DNA of 64,000 nt, taken from assembly GCF_000016665.1 (NCBI RefSeq), contig NC_009523.1, positions 4,215,501 through 4,279,500 on the forward strand. The letters run 5' to 3'. A program made the translations under genes and the position numbers. The notes under the pieces are model-generated. The model ran no database searches, was not told the DNA's origin, and saw only the letters and a program-made list of their open reading frames with translations. Each line of letters starts with the position of its first letter. Within the stretch, counting starts at the first letter, position 1. Shown piece by piece: positions 18,171-28,595 of this stretch. The stretch comes from Roseiflexus sp. RS-1. Lineage in GTDB: Bacteria > Chloroflexota > Chloroflexia > Chloroflexales > Roseiflexaceae.

Positions 18171-21023
18171 ATGAATAAGACAGCAGAAAATGTGGCGAAA
18201 ATGTTTGGATGGATCTTTATAGGTCTTTTGTTTTTGCTGCTCTGGCAGATTGGTCAAGCAAGTCAGAGCGCCTGGATTGGAGTGATTGTCGGGGTCGGAA
18301 TAATACTTGCTTACAGCGGAACAGCCTTTTACACCGCAAAAGAAACTCTGGGTGGTTACCTGACCTTATCGCTTTTGAGTTTTATCGCACTGAGTGTTGC
18401 CGTCTGGTTATCAGGACTGGCAGGGGGTTGGTGGTGGACTGGCGTGTGGCTCATGGTCGCCCTGGCTCATTTCGTTGTAGCCATTGACGCCTGGCAGGAA
18501 GACGATGACCATATGCGGGTAGCGCTGATCCTGGGCATCCTGCATACGCTGCTTGCCTTTCTTGCACCGACCGTTGTTCTGCCATCGCTGCAAGCAAGTC
18601 CATCAGACCTGACAGGTTCTATTTGGCCGGGATTCCTTGTCGGTGGATTGATGACTCTCATCCTTGCCTGGCATCAAGGACGCCATAAAACGGAAGGCGG
18701 TCCCTTTATCTTTTGGGCATTGATTAGTCTTGGCTTGCTGACAGGCGCAACCTGGTTCTCAAAATTACAGGGCGGTTGGTTATGGAGCGTGCCGTGGTTG
18801 CTGGCGGGGCTCGTACTTTTACACGCTGCCCAAGAACTGCGCGACTATTCATTCGGACGCATGGCGGGAAATTGGGGATTGTTAATGGTAGCGCTGTGTC
18901 TGATCGTTGCGTTTGCCGGTCCGGCTCTACTACCTGACTATCTGAAAGGCGCATCCTCCACCCTAACGCAGGCTTCTCCCACTGAAGCCCCCGCTCCAAC
19001 GGCGACCGTCACAACCAGAGCACAATCGACGCCTGTGCTGACCCCCGTGCCCCAGCCTGCACCTGCTTTTGCTGATTGGGACAGATTTACCAAAAATGGA
19101 GAAACCGCTTTGCAGAACTTTTTTCTTGCGGCTTTCCGCTCCATCTGGGGAATCTTTCACCTCTTGATGTTGTTTGTGCTCGGATATTTGTGGTTTGGCA
19201 CCTGGCGGAAGGGCGCCTTGCCCTCAATAACCTTGGTGCTTGCCGTCTGGCTCCTGGGCGCCTATCAATCCCCCTACGCCCAACTGCTCATCCATCTTTT
19301 TTCCTCCAGTCCAGCCGGATGGATGCACGATATGCTCATGGCTTCTATCGAGCACTGGGGCACGATGGGTTGGGGAGTCTTGTTGACCGGTGCAGCAACA
19401 GTCCTGCTCCTTTTGCCTGCATTCCGCATTACCAGCAAAGTCAATTACGTGCTGGCGCTGAACGCCGCCTCCGTCTCGCGCCTGCGCGATAGTTCGGTGA
19501 TGCGCCAATTCACGCGCGATCTAAATCGCCTGGGCGTGCACCCGGTGGACAACATGATTGCTTTCGTGATGATCTCGGTTGTTTCCATCGGTTTGTTTAT
19601 TGCCCTCTGGATGGGATTGCGCCAAGTTGGCGAGAGAGGAAACCTTCCACTCGGTTTTATCTTTCTCCCTGACTTGACCGTTCCTCATTGGGCGCCGGTT
19701 TGGGACTGGGCCTACTTTTTGCTGGCTTTTTTGATGTTGCTGGCAACGAATATCCTCATGCAGGTTCAGAAGAAATTAGAACCTGTGCCGCAAGAGTATG
19801 GTTATCTCAGCAATGTTGTGGTTCTCCCGGCGACTGCCATTGCCGCCGCCCTGTTCCCCGCAGGAGTGCTGTTGTTCTCGCTGAGTGCTGTCCTGACGCA
19901 TACGCTGTTCCTCCCGCTACGGGTACAGGGGATTAGCCGGAGAGACTATGAGCAAGAACTTGAAAGACGCCAGCTGGAAAAAGAACCAGGCCAGCTGAAA
20001 GAAGAACGAGATCGGCTAAAAGAAGAACGACGCCGACTGGAAGAAGAACGAGACCGATTGAAAGAAGAACTACGCCAGCTGAAAGAAAAACCAGGTCAGC
20101 GTGGCATACCGCTCCAGCCGAAAGACGACATGTCAAAGGCACAAGAAGCAAAGATAGTCTGGACCTCTCAGCTACCGCTCATTAGCATGCTGCCCCTAGA
20201 GGATAGCAAATGGTTCCTTTCAGAAAGCGGTGTTCTTTTCGTTCAGGCCCAAGCCCTTGAGCAAGTCAAAGTGCCCATTCAAAACGCGAATGCCTTGTTC
20301 GCTCTCAAAGAAAGCACGGCTGAGCGTGAAGGGGAGGTCTTGGTCATCGGAGATGGACAAAAAGTTCTCCGGTTGGGACGCGGCTCGCGCAAGATACTGC
20401 AAACGTTTACTCTCTCGCAAAAGGGCGATGCTTTTACGCTCAACCCATACAAGACAATGGTCGCCTGGTTGAACGTCTCTGAGGGCATCGTTGGTGGCAT
20501 GTTTCTGGAAGCAGGGCACGAAGTGACCTTTGCGAGTGGGCTTGCCGTGACGCCTGCCCTGGCCTTTTCGGCAGATGGACGCCACCTCGCCGCAGGTGCG
20601 CCCGATGGTCGCATTCATCTCATAAACGTTGCCACTCGCCAGGTCGAGACATCTCTACAACTCCCCGAATCCTCTGTTTCTTTTGGTAAATCAGTCCGTT
20701 ACCTGGCAGGACGCAAGGGAGGCGGCTGGCTGGCGGTGTACGAAAACAGACGCACCGTATTGTGGGACAGCAACTATCAGGTCGAGCAGGAACTACCGGC
20801 TCGGAAGTGGCGTTTGGACACGATTGCCTTCCACGCCGCGAGCGGACGACTGGCGTTTGGTATGAACGAAGGGCATCTGCAGGTCTTTGATGCCAGTTTG
20901 AAGCAAATTTTTGCATGTCAGATGGAGGAAAAGCAACTTTCCTGGATGGATTTCTCGTCAGATGGGAAAACGCTCTTTGTCATTGGAAATAAAACTATCG
21001 TGCGAAAGGTGGAACTGCCATGA
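18171..21023 (+). CDS. Polytopic membrane protein with coiled coil and C-terminal beta-propeller
   Basis: A 950-residue protein. The start at 18171 is preferred over the in-frame ATG at 18156 because GGAGGG lies just upstream of it. The N-terminal half has some twelve or more hydrophobic helices with a Pro/Thr-rich loop (about 265-300). A charged coiled coil of repeating EERDRLKEERRRLEEE type occupies about 592-642. The last 300 residues have WD40/YVTN-like blades, for example AFSADGRHLAAGAPDGRIHLINV. The C-terminal stop overlaps the phosphatase start by four bases (ATGA). I infer a membrane sensor or scaffold that presents its propeller to the cytoplasmic kinase/phosphatase machinery. No known named family is recognised. 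Confidence 0.75.
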   Translation: MNKTAENVAKMFGWIFIGLLFLLLWQIGQASQSAWIGVIVGVGIILAYSGTAFYTAKETLGGYLTLSLLSFIALSVAVWLSGLAGGWWWTGVWLMVALAHFVVAIDAWQEDDDHMRVALILGILHTLLAFLAPTVVLPSLQASPSDLTGSIWPGFLVGGLMTLILAWHQGRHKTEGGPFIFWALISLGLLTGATWFSKLQGGWLWSVPWLLAGLVLLHAAQELRDYSFGRMAGNWGLLMVALCLIVAFAGPALLPDYLKGASSTLTQASPTEAPAPTATVTTRAQSTPVLTPVPQPAPAFADWDRFTKNGETALQNFFLAAFRSIWGIFHLLMLFVLGYLWFGTWRKGALPSITLVLAVWLLGAYQSPYAQLLIHLFSSSPAGWMHDMLMASIEHWGTMGWGVLLTGAATVLLLLPAFRITSKVNYVLALNAASVSRLRDSSVMRQFTRDLNRLGVHPVDNMIAFVMISVVSIGLFIALWMGLRQVGERGNLPLGFIFLPDLTVPHWAPVWDWAYFLLAFLMLLATNILMQVQKKLEPVPQEYGYLSNVVVLPATAIAAALFPAGVLLFSLSAVLTHTLFLPLRVQGISRRDYEQELERRQLEKEPGQLKEERDRLKEERRRLEEERDRLKEELRQLKEKPGQRGIPLQPKDDMSKAQEAKIVWTSQLPLISMLPLEDSKWFLSESGVLFVQAQALEQVKVPIQNANALFALKESTAEREGEVLVIGDGQKVLRLGRGSRKILQTFTLSQKGDAFTLNPYKTMVAWLNVSEGIVGGMFLEAGHEVTFASGLAVTPALAFSADGRHLAAGAPDGRIHLINVATRQVETSLQLPESSVSFGKSVRYLAGRKGGGWLAVYENRRTVLWDSNYQVEQELPARKWRLDTIAFHAASGRLAFGMNEGHLQVFDASLKQIFACQMEEKQLSWMDFSSDGKTLFVIGNKTIVRKVELP

Positions 21024-21829
21024 TTGATACACAACCTTTGCAATTTCCAGCCCGCCTGACCGTGAGCGTGATAAGCGAAAAAGGCTGTTCGCACGAACAG
21101 AATGAGGATTGTTATCGTTTGGACATCGAGCGCGGTCTCTTCCTTCTGGCTGATGGCATGGGCGGTCATCGCGCTGGCGAGGTGGCCAGCCGTATGGCCA
21201 TAGAAATCATCTATCAAGTCTTAAGTTCAAGACCGTCAGGGGATTGGCAGCAAACATTCGGAAATGCGCTGCTGGCAGCACACCATGCTCTTCGCAAGGC
21301 TGCCGATGAAAATGAACAGTATCGCGGCATGGGGACCACCGCCTTGATTGGATGGATTCGTCTTCCTGAATTGCATCTTTGGACCGCTCACGTTGGCAAC
21401 AGCCGCGCCTATCTCTGGCACAGGGGGAGATTGCAACAACTCACCGAAGACCACACCATGCTCAACGAACTGCGCAAAGCCAATCGCCTGCCAGCCAACC
21501 GCCGCAACTGGCCCTCACCGAGTGTACTCAGTCAAGCGCTCGGCTCGCGTCAACCTTTTCTTTCCCCTGGCTTTGGAGACTGGCGACTTGAAGTCGGCGA
21601 CCGTCTGCTGTTCTGTTCCGATGGCATATCCGATGTTCTCTCTGCACAGGAAATTCAACAGGCATTCGACGCTTTTCAAGAACCACAAACGATTTGCGAT
21701 CATCTTGCCGAAGCCGTGCATTCCAAGGATACACCGGATGACCTGACGGCTATCGTGGTAGCCATCGAACCTGCCGTAGCATCAGAAGTGGGCATTCAAA
21801 CCGTTCAGAGGCAAGAACTGGAGGTGTAA
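21020..21829 (+). CDS. PP2C-type Ser/Thr protein phosphatase
   Basis: A 269-residue PPM/PP2C phosphatase, a metal-dependent enzyme that removes phosphate from Ser/Thr. Metal-site motifs are intact: N28-E29-D30, D45-GMGGH-50, GTTALIGWI, HVGNSRAYLW, CSDGISDVL and the closing DDLTAIVV. It lies one base before the FHA-kinase gene, the usual kinase/phosphatase pairing, and probably reverses phosphorylation by the kinases in this island. Confidence 0.95.
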   Translation: MIDTQPLQFPARLTVSVISEKGCSHEQNEDCYRLDIERGLFLLADGMGGHRAGEVASRMAIEIIYQVLSSRPSGDWQQTFGNALLAAHHALRKAADENEQYRGMGTTALIGWIRLPELHLWTAHVGNSRAYLWHRGRLQQLTEDHTMLNELRKANRLPANRRNWPSPSVLSQALGSRQPFLSPGFGDWRLEVGDRLLFCSDGISDVLSAQEIQQAFDAFQEPQTICDHLAEAVHSKDTPDDLTAIVVAIEPAVASEVGIQTVQRQELEV

Positions 21830-21830
21830 G

Positions 21831-23465
21831 ATGAAAATCGTCATGCGCGTTGTCGAAGGCCCGGGCGATAGAAGGGAGTTCGTCTTTCCAGCCGAGGGCG
21901 AATCTGAAGACGAAGCGACCGACATTCTGGTCGGCAGAGATGATGTGGATTGCCATGCTCACTGGAGGCTGAGTAAAGAGGATCCAACTGTTTCACGCGC
22001 CCATTTGCTGCTGGAAATCCGCCCACCGAATTGTCAGGTTCAGGACAATGGCAGTTTGAATGGCGTTTACTTACGGCGCGGGGACGAACCGGAACGGAGG
22101 GTAGTCAAAGAACTGCTTCAGAACGGCGATCGCCTGCGGCTGGGCAAGACAGTGGTCGAATTTGAGATCCACGTGCCTTTGCGACCGGTCGAGACGGTTT
22201 ATGTCGAAGAGCAGCCCCCTGCGCCTGAGCCAAAGCCTGCAACGACACCACCGCTCTCTGAACCGGTACCTGCCTCCACCCCTGTATCCCCATCCCCTCC
22301 GCCCGAAAAAGAACCCGAATGGTTCTGCGTGCGTTGCGGAGAACGCCTGGACAAACTGCCTGACCTTGAGATGCTGGCGCGCAGCCTGGACTTTATGTGC
22401 CCCCGCTGCCGAAAGGAGGTGGAAGCAGAACTGCGCCAGGCAGAAGAACGTTCACGTGAGCGTTATGTTTGCTCAGAATGTGGGCAAGACGTTACCGAGA
22501 TGGCCAAGAGCGATGGCCGCGCGGCAGAGCTCAAAGACGTAGCCCTTTACCTGTGCTCACAATGTGCAAACAAGGCAAAAAAGAGATACACCGAATCGCC
22601 TAAACAAATCGTCGGCTATTGGGTTCTCAAAAGCATGGGCGCAGGAGGTGTGGGAGAAGTCCTCAAGGGCTGGCATCCGCAAACTGGCCGCATCGTGGCG
22701 ATCAAGAGAATGCTCTCAAAAGTTAGCACAGAAGAGCGTATGGTTCGTCGCTTCCGGCGCGAAATCGCTATCATGGAAACCCTCTCGCATCCCAACGTAG
22801 TTCGATTGTATGAGAGCGGCGTCCTGGACGGCGTCCCGGTGTTTGTTTCGGAATTCGTACCGGGCGGCGACATGACGCAATTCATCCGCGAGGATGGACG
22901 CTCTTCACTTCCACCCCATGAAATTGTCTCGCTGATTGCCAAGAGCCTGGTTGGACTCGAATATTTCCATCGGCAGGGCTATGTCCACCGCGACTTGAAA
23001 CCGGAGAACATCCTGCTGGCAAAGAAAGACGGTCAACGCATTCCCAAAGTTGCCGATTTCGGTTTTGCGCGCAGTTTCGAAAAACACGGTGGAACCATTA
23101 CGCGCACCGACGAGTTCGCCGGCACCTGGATGTATATGCCGCCAGAACAAATCACTGACTTTAAACATGCCAGGCCGCCGTTGGATGTGTATGCGATGGG
23201 CGCCACCATCTATGTGCTGCTGAGCGGCTGGTGGCCCCTGCCGGATTTCCCGTCTTTCTCGGCAGTAAAGCAGGGCCGGGTGGGTATTCTCAAACGCAGC
23301 ATTCCACAAATGATTCTGCACGACCGGCGTATGCCGCTGGAAGAGCGCCGCCCGGATCTGCCGCGTGCCTTGTGCCGCGTGGTGGATAAAGCCATCGCTA
23401 TGGAAGCACGCAATCGTTACCAATCCGCCGAGGAGTTTCGCCAGGCATTGCTAAAAGCGCTGTGA
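21831..23465 (+). CDS. FHA domain - zinc ribbon - Ser/Thr protein kinase
   Basis: A 544-residue protein. An FHA domain (about 1-112: ILVGRDD, SRAHLLLE, NGSLNGVYLRRG) would bind phosphothreonine. A Pro-rich linker follows, then a Cys-rich region (about 164-253) with four CxxC pairs: FCVRCGE, MCPRCRK, VCSECGQ and LCSQCAN, probably two zinc ribbons. A complete Hanks-type kinase domain runs from about 262 to the end: glycine loop GAGGVGEV, VAIKRM lysine, VHRDLKPEN, ADFGFAR and MPPEQ in the APE position. No transmembrane helix is seen, unlike PknB-type receptors. It is a strong candidate for the active kinase of the island, recruited by its FHA domain. Confidence 0.93.
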   Translation: MKIVMRVVEGPGDRREFVFPAEGESEDEATDILVGRDDVDCHAHWRLSKEDPTVSRAHLLLEIRPPNCQVQDNGSLNGVYLRRGDEPERRVVKELLQNGDRLRLGKTVVEFEIHVPLRPVETVYVEEQPPAPEPKPATTPPLSEPVPASTPVSPSPPPEKEPEWFCVRCGERLDKLPDLEMLARSLDFMCPRCRKEVEAELRQAEERSRERYVCSECGQDVTEMAKSDGRAAELKDVALYLCSQCANKAKKRYTESPKQIVGYWVLKSMGAGGVGEVLKGWHPQTGRIVAIKRMLSKVSTEERMVRRFRREIAIMETLSHPNVVRLYESGVLDGVPVFVSEFVPGGDMTQFIREDGRSSLPPHEIVSLIAKSLVGLEYFHRQGYVHRDLKPENILLAKKDGQRIPKVADFGFARSFEKHGGTITRTDEFAGTWMYMPPEQITDFKHARPPLDVYAMGATIYVLLSGWWPLPDFPSFSAVKQGRVGILKRSIPQMILHDRRMPLEERRPDLPRALCRVVDKAIAMEARNRYQSAEEFRQALLKAL

Positions 23466-23483
23466 ACCTATCAGGAGGCTGTT

Positions 23484-26400
23484 ATGACCGTCTCAACTTC
23501 CACCCTCTTTTGCATCATCTGCGGCCGCGAGTTCCGCCCGCGTGACGCGGACACAGTCATCTGTCCCGACTGCGGCGGCCCGCCCGAAGCCCCTGCTCCC
23601 AGCCAGCCGCAAGGAACGGCGCTGGCCGACCAACCGCGCGGCACGGTGCTGATGAGCCAACCCGCTTACCAGCGGATGTGCATCCTCTGTGGCCAGGACT
23701 TCACCACCCCCGACCCGCAGGCCGACCGTTGCCCCCAATGCCGCGGCGAAGCGCCGCACCCCCAACCCGAAATCCGCTCCCGACCCGAAAGCCGCCAACG
23801 AACACCCGCCATGCCTGCCCCAGCCCAGGGAACGGTTGCCATGCCCGAAAGCGGCATGTCGCCTGCCCCCTCATCCGCCGATGTGCCGCTGACATGGAAC
23901 GCGGGCGATGTCATCCTGGACCTGTACGAAGTCAAGGGCGAACTGGGAAAGGGCGGCATGGGCGTCGTCTATCGTGTCCATCACCGCCAGTGGAACATTG
24001 ACCTGGCCGTCAAAACGCCGCTGCCTGAGGCGCTGCAAAAGGCTGGCAGCCTGGAGAACTTTCTCCGCGAAGCGCAAGCCTGGGTGGACCTGGGCCTGCA
24101 CCCGCACATCGTCACCTGCTACTACGTCCGCCGCCTGGGAGAAATGCCGCGCGTCTTTGCTGAGTGCATGGAAGGCGGGAGTCTGAAGAACTGGATGGAG
24201 GACGGGCGGCTGTATGCTGGCGGCGAGCAAGAAGCACTGAAACGCATCCTGGACTGTGCCATTCAGTTTGCCTGGGGGCTGGGATACGCCCACGAGAAAG
24301 GCCTGGTGCATCAGGACGTCAAGCCAGCCAACGCCTTGATGACGCCCGACGGGATGCTCAAGGTGACCGACTTTGGGCTGGTGGGGGCGAAAGGGTACAC
24401 GCCCGCCTATGCCGCGCCGGAGCAGGAACTGGGGCAGGCGGTCAGCCCGCGCACCGACATCTGGGGCTGGGGCGTGAGCGTGCTGGAGATGTTCACGGGA
24501 GGGGTACACTGGCAATTCGGTTCCGTTGCGGCGAGTGTGCTGGAGAACTACCTGCAGGAGGCGCCGCCGGAGGGCATCCCGCCGATGCCTGCGGCGCTGG
24601 CAGAGTTGTTGCGCCAGTGCTTCCAGGACGACCCCGAGCAGCGCCCGGCGAGCATGGACGAGGTAGCGGAGCGGTTGATGCGCCTTTACGAGCAGGAGAC
24701 GGGCGCGCCCTACCCGCGCCCGAAGCCCCAGGCGCTGGACATGCGGGCGGACAGTTTGAACAACAAGGCGGTCAGTTTGCTCGACCTGGGACTGGAAGAG
24801 GAAGCGGTGCGCTGCTGGCAGGAGGCGCTGCAGGCCGACCCCGCCCACCTGGAGGCGAATTTCAACTACGGGTATTACCGCTGGCAGAGGGCCGAGGTGT
24901 TGGGCAGCGAGTTTCTCAAGCAGTTGCAAGGACTGGAAGCCACACACGGCAGCAATCCCGAATACTGGCGGCTGCTGGCATGGGTGTATCTGGAGCAGGG
25001 GTATGTGGAGGAAGTGGAGGAGATTTTGGAGAAGCGCGGGGTGAAGGACGAAGCGCTCCGCCGCGCCCACACCGCGCCTGACCGCCCGGTGGGACGGGAG
25101 GTGCACTGCTTCAAGGGGCACACTGGTGTTGTGAACTCTGTCGCCTTTTCGCCCGATGGGCGCTACGCCCTGTCGGGAAGTTCCGATGGAACCGTGCGGC
25201 TATGGGATGTGGCAAGCGGGAAGGAAGTGCGCAAGGTTCAAGGATATGATGAGCTGGTGAGCGAGGTTGCTTTTTTAGCAAATGGTCAAATCATTATGGC
25301 AAGGAGTAAAGATGGGGCTATATTATGGGATACAAGAACGGACGAAGTGCATAGATACAAGGGAGGTAACCTTGAATTTTTTGATGAAAGTGAACGTTAC
25401 GCACTAGCGACGTGTGAGGATGGTAGCGTGCGGTTGTGGGATGTGACAACTAAACAAGAAGTGCGTCGCTTCGGGAGACACGATGGAACAGTGTACTCTG
25501 CTACCTTTTCGCCTGATAAAAATCATGTGCTATCGGGAGGTGGAGATAATATTTTGCGGTTGTGGGAAGTAGAAACAGGAAAAGAAGTACGCCACTTCGT
25601 CGGACACTCTCATTGGGTATTCTCTGTCACCTTTTCACCAGATGGAGAATATGTGTTGTCAGGAAGTGGAGATCAGACTGTACGAATATGGGAGGTGAAG
25701 ACTGGAAGAGAATTACGTTGCTTTAGACATGAAGGAGCAGTGTTTTCTGTTGCCTTTTCACCAAATGGCCGCTATGCACTGTCGAGCAGTCATGACAGAA
25801 CAATAAGAGTATGGGAAGTATATTATCCCTCGTTCCAGCTGACCAGTATCAAGATGCATCCTTTTCCTGTAATTGCGCAATTTCGCGCTATAAATCAACT
25901 CCAACAAGAAGATGTGTTGTTTGCCGAGCTATTAAGAATGGGACAACAACATGTCAAAGAAAAGTCCTTTCTTAGAGCGCATGATATCCTACGTCAAGCA
26001 CAAGATGTGCCTGGTTACGAAAGAAATAAAGACGTGCTCCAGTTTTTGACATTATGTAGGGTACAAGGCGGTGGTTATTGTCGTAACATCCGGAATGGAT
26101 GGTGTGTGTATTGTTTAGATGAGCATACTGATAGTATTGCATCTGTTGCTTTTTCACCGGATGGACGCTACGCTCTGTCAGGAGGAGGCGATCGCGTTAT
26201 AAGATTATGGGAGATAGAAAACGGACGTGTAATCTGTAAACTTGAGGGACACACCTTAGCTGTCTATTCAGTTGTCTTTTCACCTGATGGACACTACGCC
26301 TTGTCAGGAAGTTGGGATAAGACCATTCGTTTGTGGGAAGTTGCAACAGGACGGGAAGTGAATCGTTTTGATAGACATGTCAACTTTGTGAACTCCGTTG

Positions 26401-27212
26401 CTTTCTCACCGGATGGACGCTACATTATTTCAGCAGGCTGGGATGAAACCATTCGCCTATGGGATACAACAACGGGACATGAGATGTATTGCTTGAAAGA
26501 CACTGATGTTATATGGTCTGTCTGCTTCTCACCAGATGGACTCTATATCCTTTCGGGAAGTGAAGATGGTAGTGTGAAACTGTGGGATATCAAGACAAGG
26601 GAAGTAATACACCGCTTCACAGGCCTTAGTGACAGAATACATTGTGTAGCTTTTTCACCAGACGGACGCTATGCCCTATCAGGAAGTTCAGGTGGCATGG
26701 TGATGATTTGGGATGTGGGTACGAGGAGGGTTGTACATCAACTCAGTGTGAACAATCGGTGGGTAACCCCAACAACTTTCTCTCCAGATGGGCGCTATAT
26801 CCTGATAGGAAGTGATGACGGAACCCTGCAATTAGTGAATACGCAAGAGGGAAATGCTGCTCGTGTTTTCAAAGGACATACTGATTGGGTGTTCTCCATA
26901 GCCATTTCCATTGATGGGCAATATGCTTTGTCGGGGAGCAAAGACCAAACTATCCGTGTCTGGGCCCTTGACTGGGACTACGACTTCCCCGATCCCGCCG
27001 ACTGGGACGAGGGCGCGCGGCCGTATCTGGACATCTTCCTCACCCTGCACACCCCCTACGGTCGCGATGGCCTCAGCCGCGTCGGCAAGCCGCAGTGGAC
27101 AGAGAAGGATTTCCAAAAGTTGTTGCAGGAACTCGGCTATCGCGGCTACGGCTGGCTGCGACCCGAAGGCGTGCGCCGCGAACTGGAAAAGATGGCGAAA
27201 GAAAGGAGTTGA
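23484..27212 (+). CDS. Zinc-ribbon Ser/Thr kinase with TPR and double WD40 propeller (copy 1)
   Basis: A 1242-residue protein. Two zinc ribbons are present (C10/C13/C27/C30 and C66/C69/C83/C86). The kinase domain covers about 146-410, with [18 protein letters not shown] at 276-278 and DFG at 296-298, so the catalytic residues are present with HQD in place of HRD. A TPR-like helical segment (about 425-535) is followed by thirteen WD repeats: six, then a helical insert containing PGYER, then seven. The C-terminal 85 residues ([20 protein letters not shown] onward) are shared with the second copy. GC content drops visibly across the WD40 part (about 25240-26960). A GGAGG site precedes the ATG. 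Probably a cytosolic kinase whose propellers select ligands or partners. Confidence 0.92.
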   Translation: MTVSTSTLFCIICGREFRPRDADTVICPDCGGPPEAPAPSQPQGTALADQPRGTVLMSQPAYQRMCILCGQDFTTPDPQADRCPQCRGEAPHPQPEIRSRPESRQRTPAMPAPAQGTVAMPESGMSPAPSSADVPLTWNAGDVILDLYEVKGELGKGGMGVVYRVHHRQWNIDLAVKTPLPEALQKAGSLENFLREAQAWVDLGLHPHIVTCYYVRRLGEMPRVFAECMEGGSLKNWMEDGRLYAGGEQEALKRILDCAIQFAWGLGYAHEKGLVHQDVKPANALMTPDGMLKVTDFGLVGAKGYTPAYAAPEQELGQAVSPRTDIWGWGVSVLEMFTGGVHWQFGSVAASVLENYLQEAPPEGIPPMPAALAELLRQCFQDDPEQRPASMDEVAERLMRLYEQETGAPYPRPKPQALDMRADSLNNKAVSLLDLGLEEEAVRCWQEALQADPAHLEANFNYGYYRWQRAEVLGSEFLKQLQGLEATHGSNPEYWRLLAWVYLEQGYVEEVEEILEKRGVKDEALRRAHTAPDRPVGREVHCFKGHTGVVNSVAFSPDGRYALSGSSDGTVRLWDVASGKEVRKVQGYDELVSEVAFLANGQIIMARSKDGAILWDTRTDEVHRYKGGNLEFFDESERYALATCEDGSVRLWDVTTKQEVRRFGRHDGTVYSATFSPDKNHVLSGGGDNILRLWEVETGKEVRHFVGHSHWVFSVTFSPDGEYVLSGSGDQTVRIWEVKTGRELRCFRHEGAVFSVAFSPNGRYALSSSHDRTIRVWEVYYPSFQLTSIKMHPFPVIAQFRAINQLQQEDVLFAELLRMGQQHVKEKSFLRAHDILRQAQDVPGYERNKDVLQFLTLCRVQGGGYCRNIRNGWCVYCLDEHTDSIASVAFSPDGRYALSGGGDRVIRLWEIENGRVICKLEGHTLAVYSVVFSPDGHYALSGSWDKTIRLWEVATGREVNRFDRHVNFVNSVAFSPDGRYIISAGWDETIRLWDTTTGHEMYCLKDTDVIWSVCFSPDGLYILSGSEDGSVKLWDIKTREVIHRFTGLSDRIHCVAFSPDGRYALSGSSGGMVMIWDVGTRRVVHQLSVNNRWVTPTTFSPDGRYILIGSDDGTLQLVNTQEGNAARVFKGHTDWVFSIAISIDGQYALSGSKDQTIRVWALDWDYDFPDPADWDEGARPYLDIFLTLHTPYGRDGLSRVGKPQWTEKDFQKLLQELGYRGYGWLRPEGVRRELEKMAKERS

Positions 27213-27215
27213 ACT

Positions 27216-28595
27216 ATGGCTCGTTTGATGCGTTGTTTGTACTGTGGTGCATTGCAGGATGAACCTGTCGGGGTCAAGTCCTGCGTCCGCTGCGGCGGCG
27301 AACTCAAGTACGAGGACGCCGCCCGCACAGCCAGCGGCGGTTCCTACCTCACCGCTCAACTGGAACTGGACCAGGTCTATGCCCCGCCCGGTCAGAACGT
27401 GGATCGCTACCTGCTGCTCACCCTCTGCTCCCCGGCCAAAGTGCCGCCCGAACATGCGCTGCCCCGCGAACAGCACCGCCCGCCGCTGCACCTTGTCGCC
27501 GTCCTGGATGTGTCTGGCTCAATGAGTGGCACAAAACTGGCTTCCGCCAAAGAAGCCCTGCGTCAGGCGTTGCACTTTTTGCAGGACGGAGACGTCTTCT
27601 CGCTGGTTACCTTTTCCGATCAAGTGCAAACCCACCTCAAAGCCGAGTCCTACGCCCAACGAAAGCGCGACAAGATGGAAAACCTGCTGGACGAAATCAG
27701 GGCGAGCGGCATGACCGCCCTGGATGGTGGGCTGGCACAGGGGATTGACCTGGGCCAAAAGAAACGGCAGGCCACCACCCTGGTCCTGCTGCTCAGCGAT
27801 GGGCAGGCGAATGTCGGCGAGACCGACCTGGAGAAAATCGGCTTGCGGGCGCAAAAGGCGCGGCAATCCGGTCTCATCGTCTCCACGCTGGGGGTTGGCC
27901 TGGATTACAACGAGGCGCTGATGGTGGAAATTGCCAACCAGGGCGGTGGGCGTTTCTACCACATTCAAGAGGGCAGTCAGATCCCGGCGGCTCTGATGCA
28001 GGAACTGGGCAGCGCCGCCATGCTCGCCGCGCGTCAGGTGGAAGTGGAGTTCGATCTCCCGTCCGGCGCGGCGCTGGTCTCGCTCACCGCGCTCTACCCG
28101 CTGGAAATGGTCAACAGCCGCCCACTTCTGAAAGTGGGGGACTTGCTGCCGGATGTGCGGGTGGAGATTCCGCTGCGCCTGACCCTTTACCCCCATGCCG
28201 CTGGTGAGCGTTTCAGCGTCAGTGGAGGAGTGCATCATCAAACGCCGCGCGGCCAGACCCTGGGATTGGCGCTGAACGCCGTCAGCGTGCGCTTTGTGGA
28301 ACAGCGTCAATTCGAGGAGAGACCAGGTTACGTTGCCCCGGTGATGGAGCGCGTGCTGGAATTTCGCCGCGCTGCCCACCTGTTGGAGTTTGCCCGCCTG
28401 CAGGAACGGGATAGCACGCTGGCCAGGCAGCAAGCCGAGCGGGAACGCCAGGCCCTGCGGGATTACGCTCGCATGTTCAATCCAGACAAGGCGATGGAAC
28501 TGGAGGTAGAAAAGATAGATGCGCTCTTTGCCACGCCCAATGTGGCCAAACAAGCCATGCATCGCGCCGCCCGAATGATCCGCGGGCTGGATTAG
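27216..28595 (+). CDS. Zinc-ribbon von Willebrand A (vWA) domain protein
   Basis: A 459-residue protein starting three bases after the kinase stop. A zinc ribbon (RCLYCGAL...SCVRCGGEL) opens it, followed by a vWA domain (about 90-275). The MIDAS motif is complete: DVSGSMS, then GMTALDGGL (Thr), then LLSDGQAN (Asp). The C-terminal part is beta-rich, then helical. Cytosolic bacterial vWA proteins act as metal-dependent scaffolds with AAA+ ATPases, kinases and phosphatases, as in TerY-type systems. The neighbourhood here fits such a role. No signal peptide is seen. Confidence 0.9.
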   Translation: MARLMRCLYCGALQDEPVGVKSCVRCGGELKYEDAARTASGGSYLTAQLELDQVYAPPGQNVDRYLLLTLCSPAKVPPEHALPREQHRPPLHLVAVLDVSGSMSGTKLASAKEALRQALHFLQDGDVFSLVTFSDQVQTHLKAESYAQRKRDKMENLLDEIRASGMTALDGGLAQGIDLGQKKRQATTLVLLLSDGQANVGETDLEKIGLRAQKARQSGLIVSTLGVGLDYNEALMVEIANQGGGRFYHIQEGSQIPAALMQELGSAAMLAARQVEVEFDLPSGAALVSLTALYPLEMVNSRPLLKVGDLLPDVRVEIPLRLTLYPHAAGERFSVSGGVHHQTPRGQTLGLALNAVSVRFVEQRQFEERPGYVAPVMERVLEFRRAAHLLEFARLQERDSTLARQQAERERQALRDYARMFNPDKAMELEVEKIDALFATPNVAKQAMHRAARMIRGLD

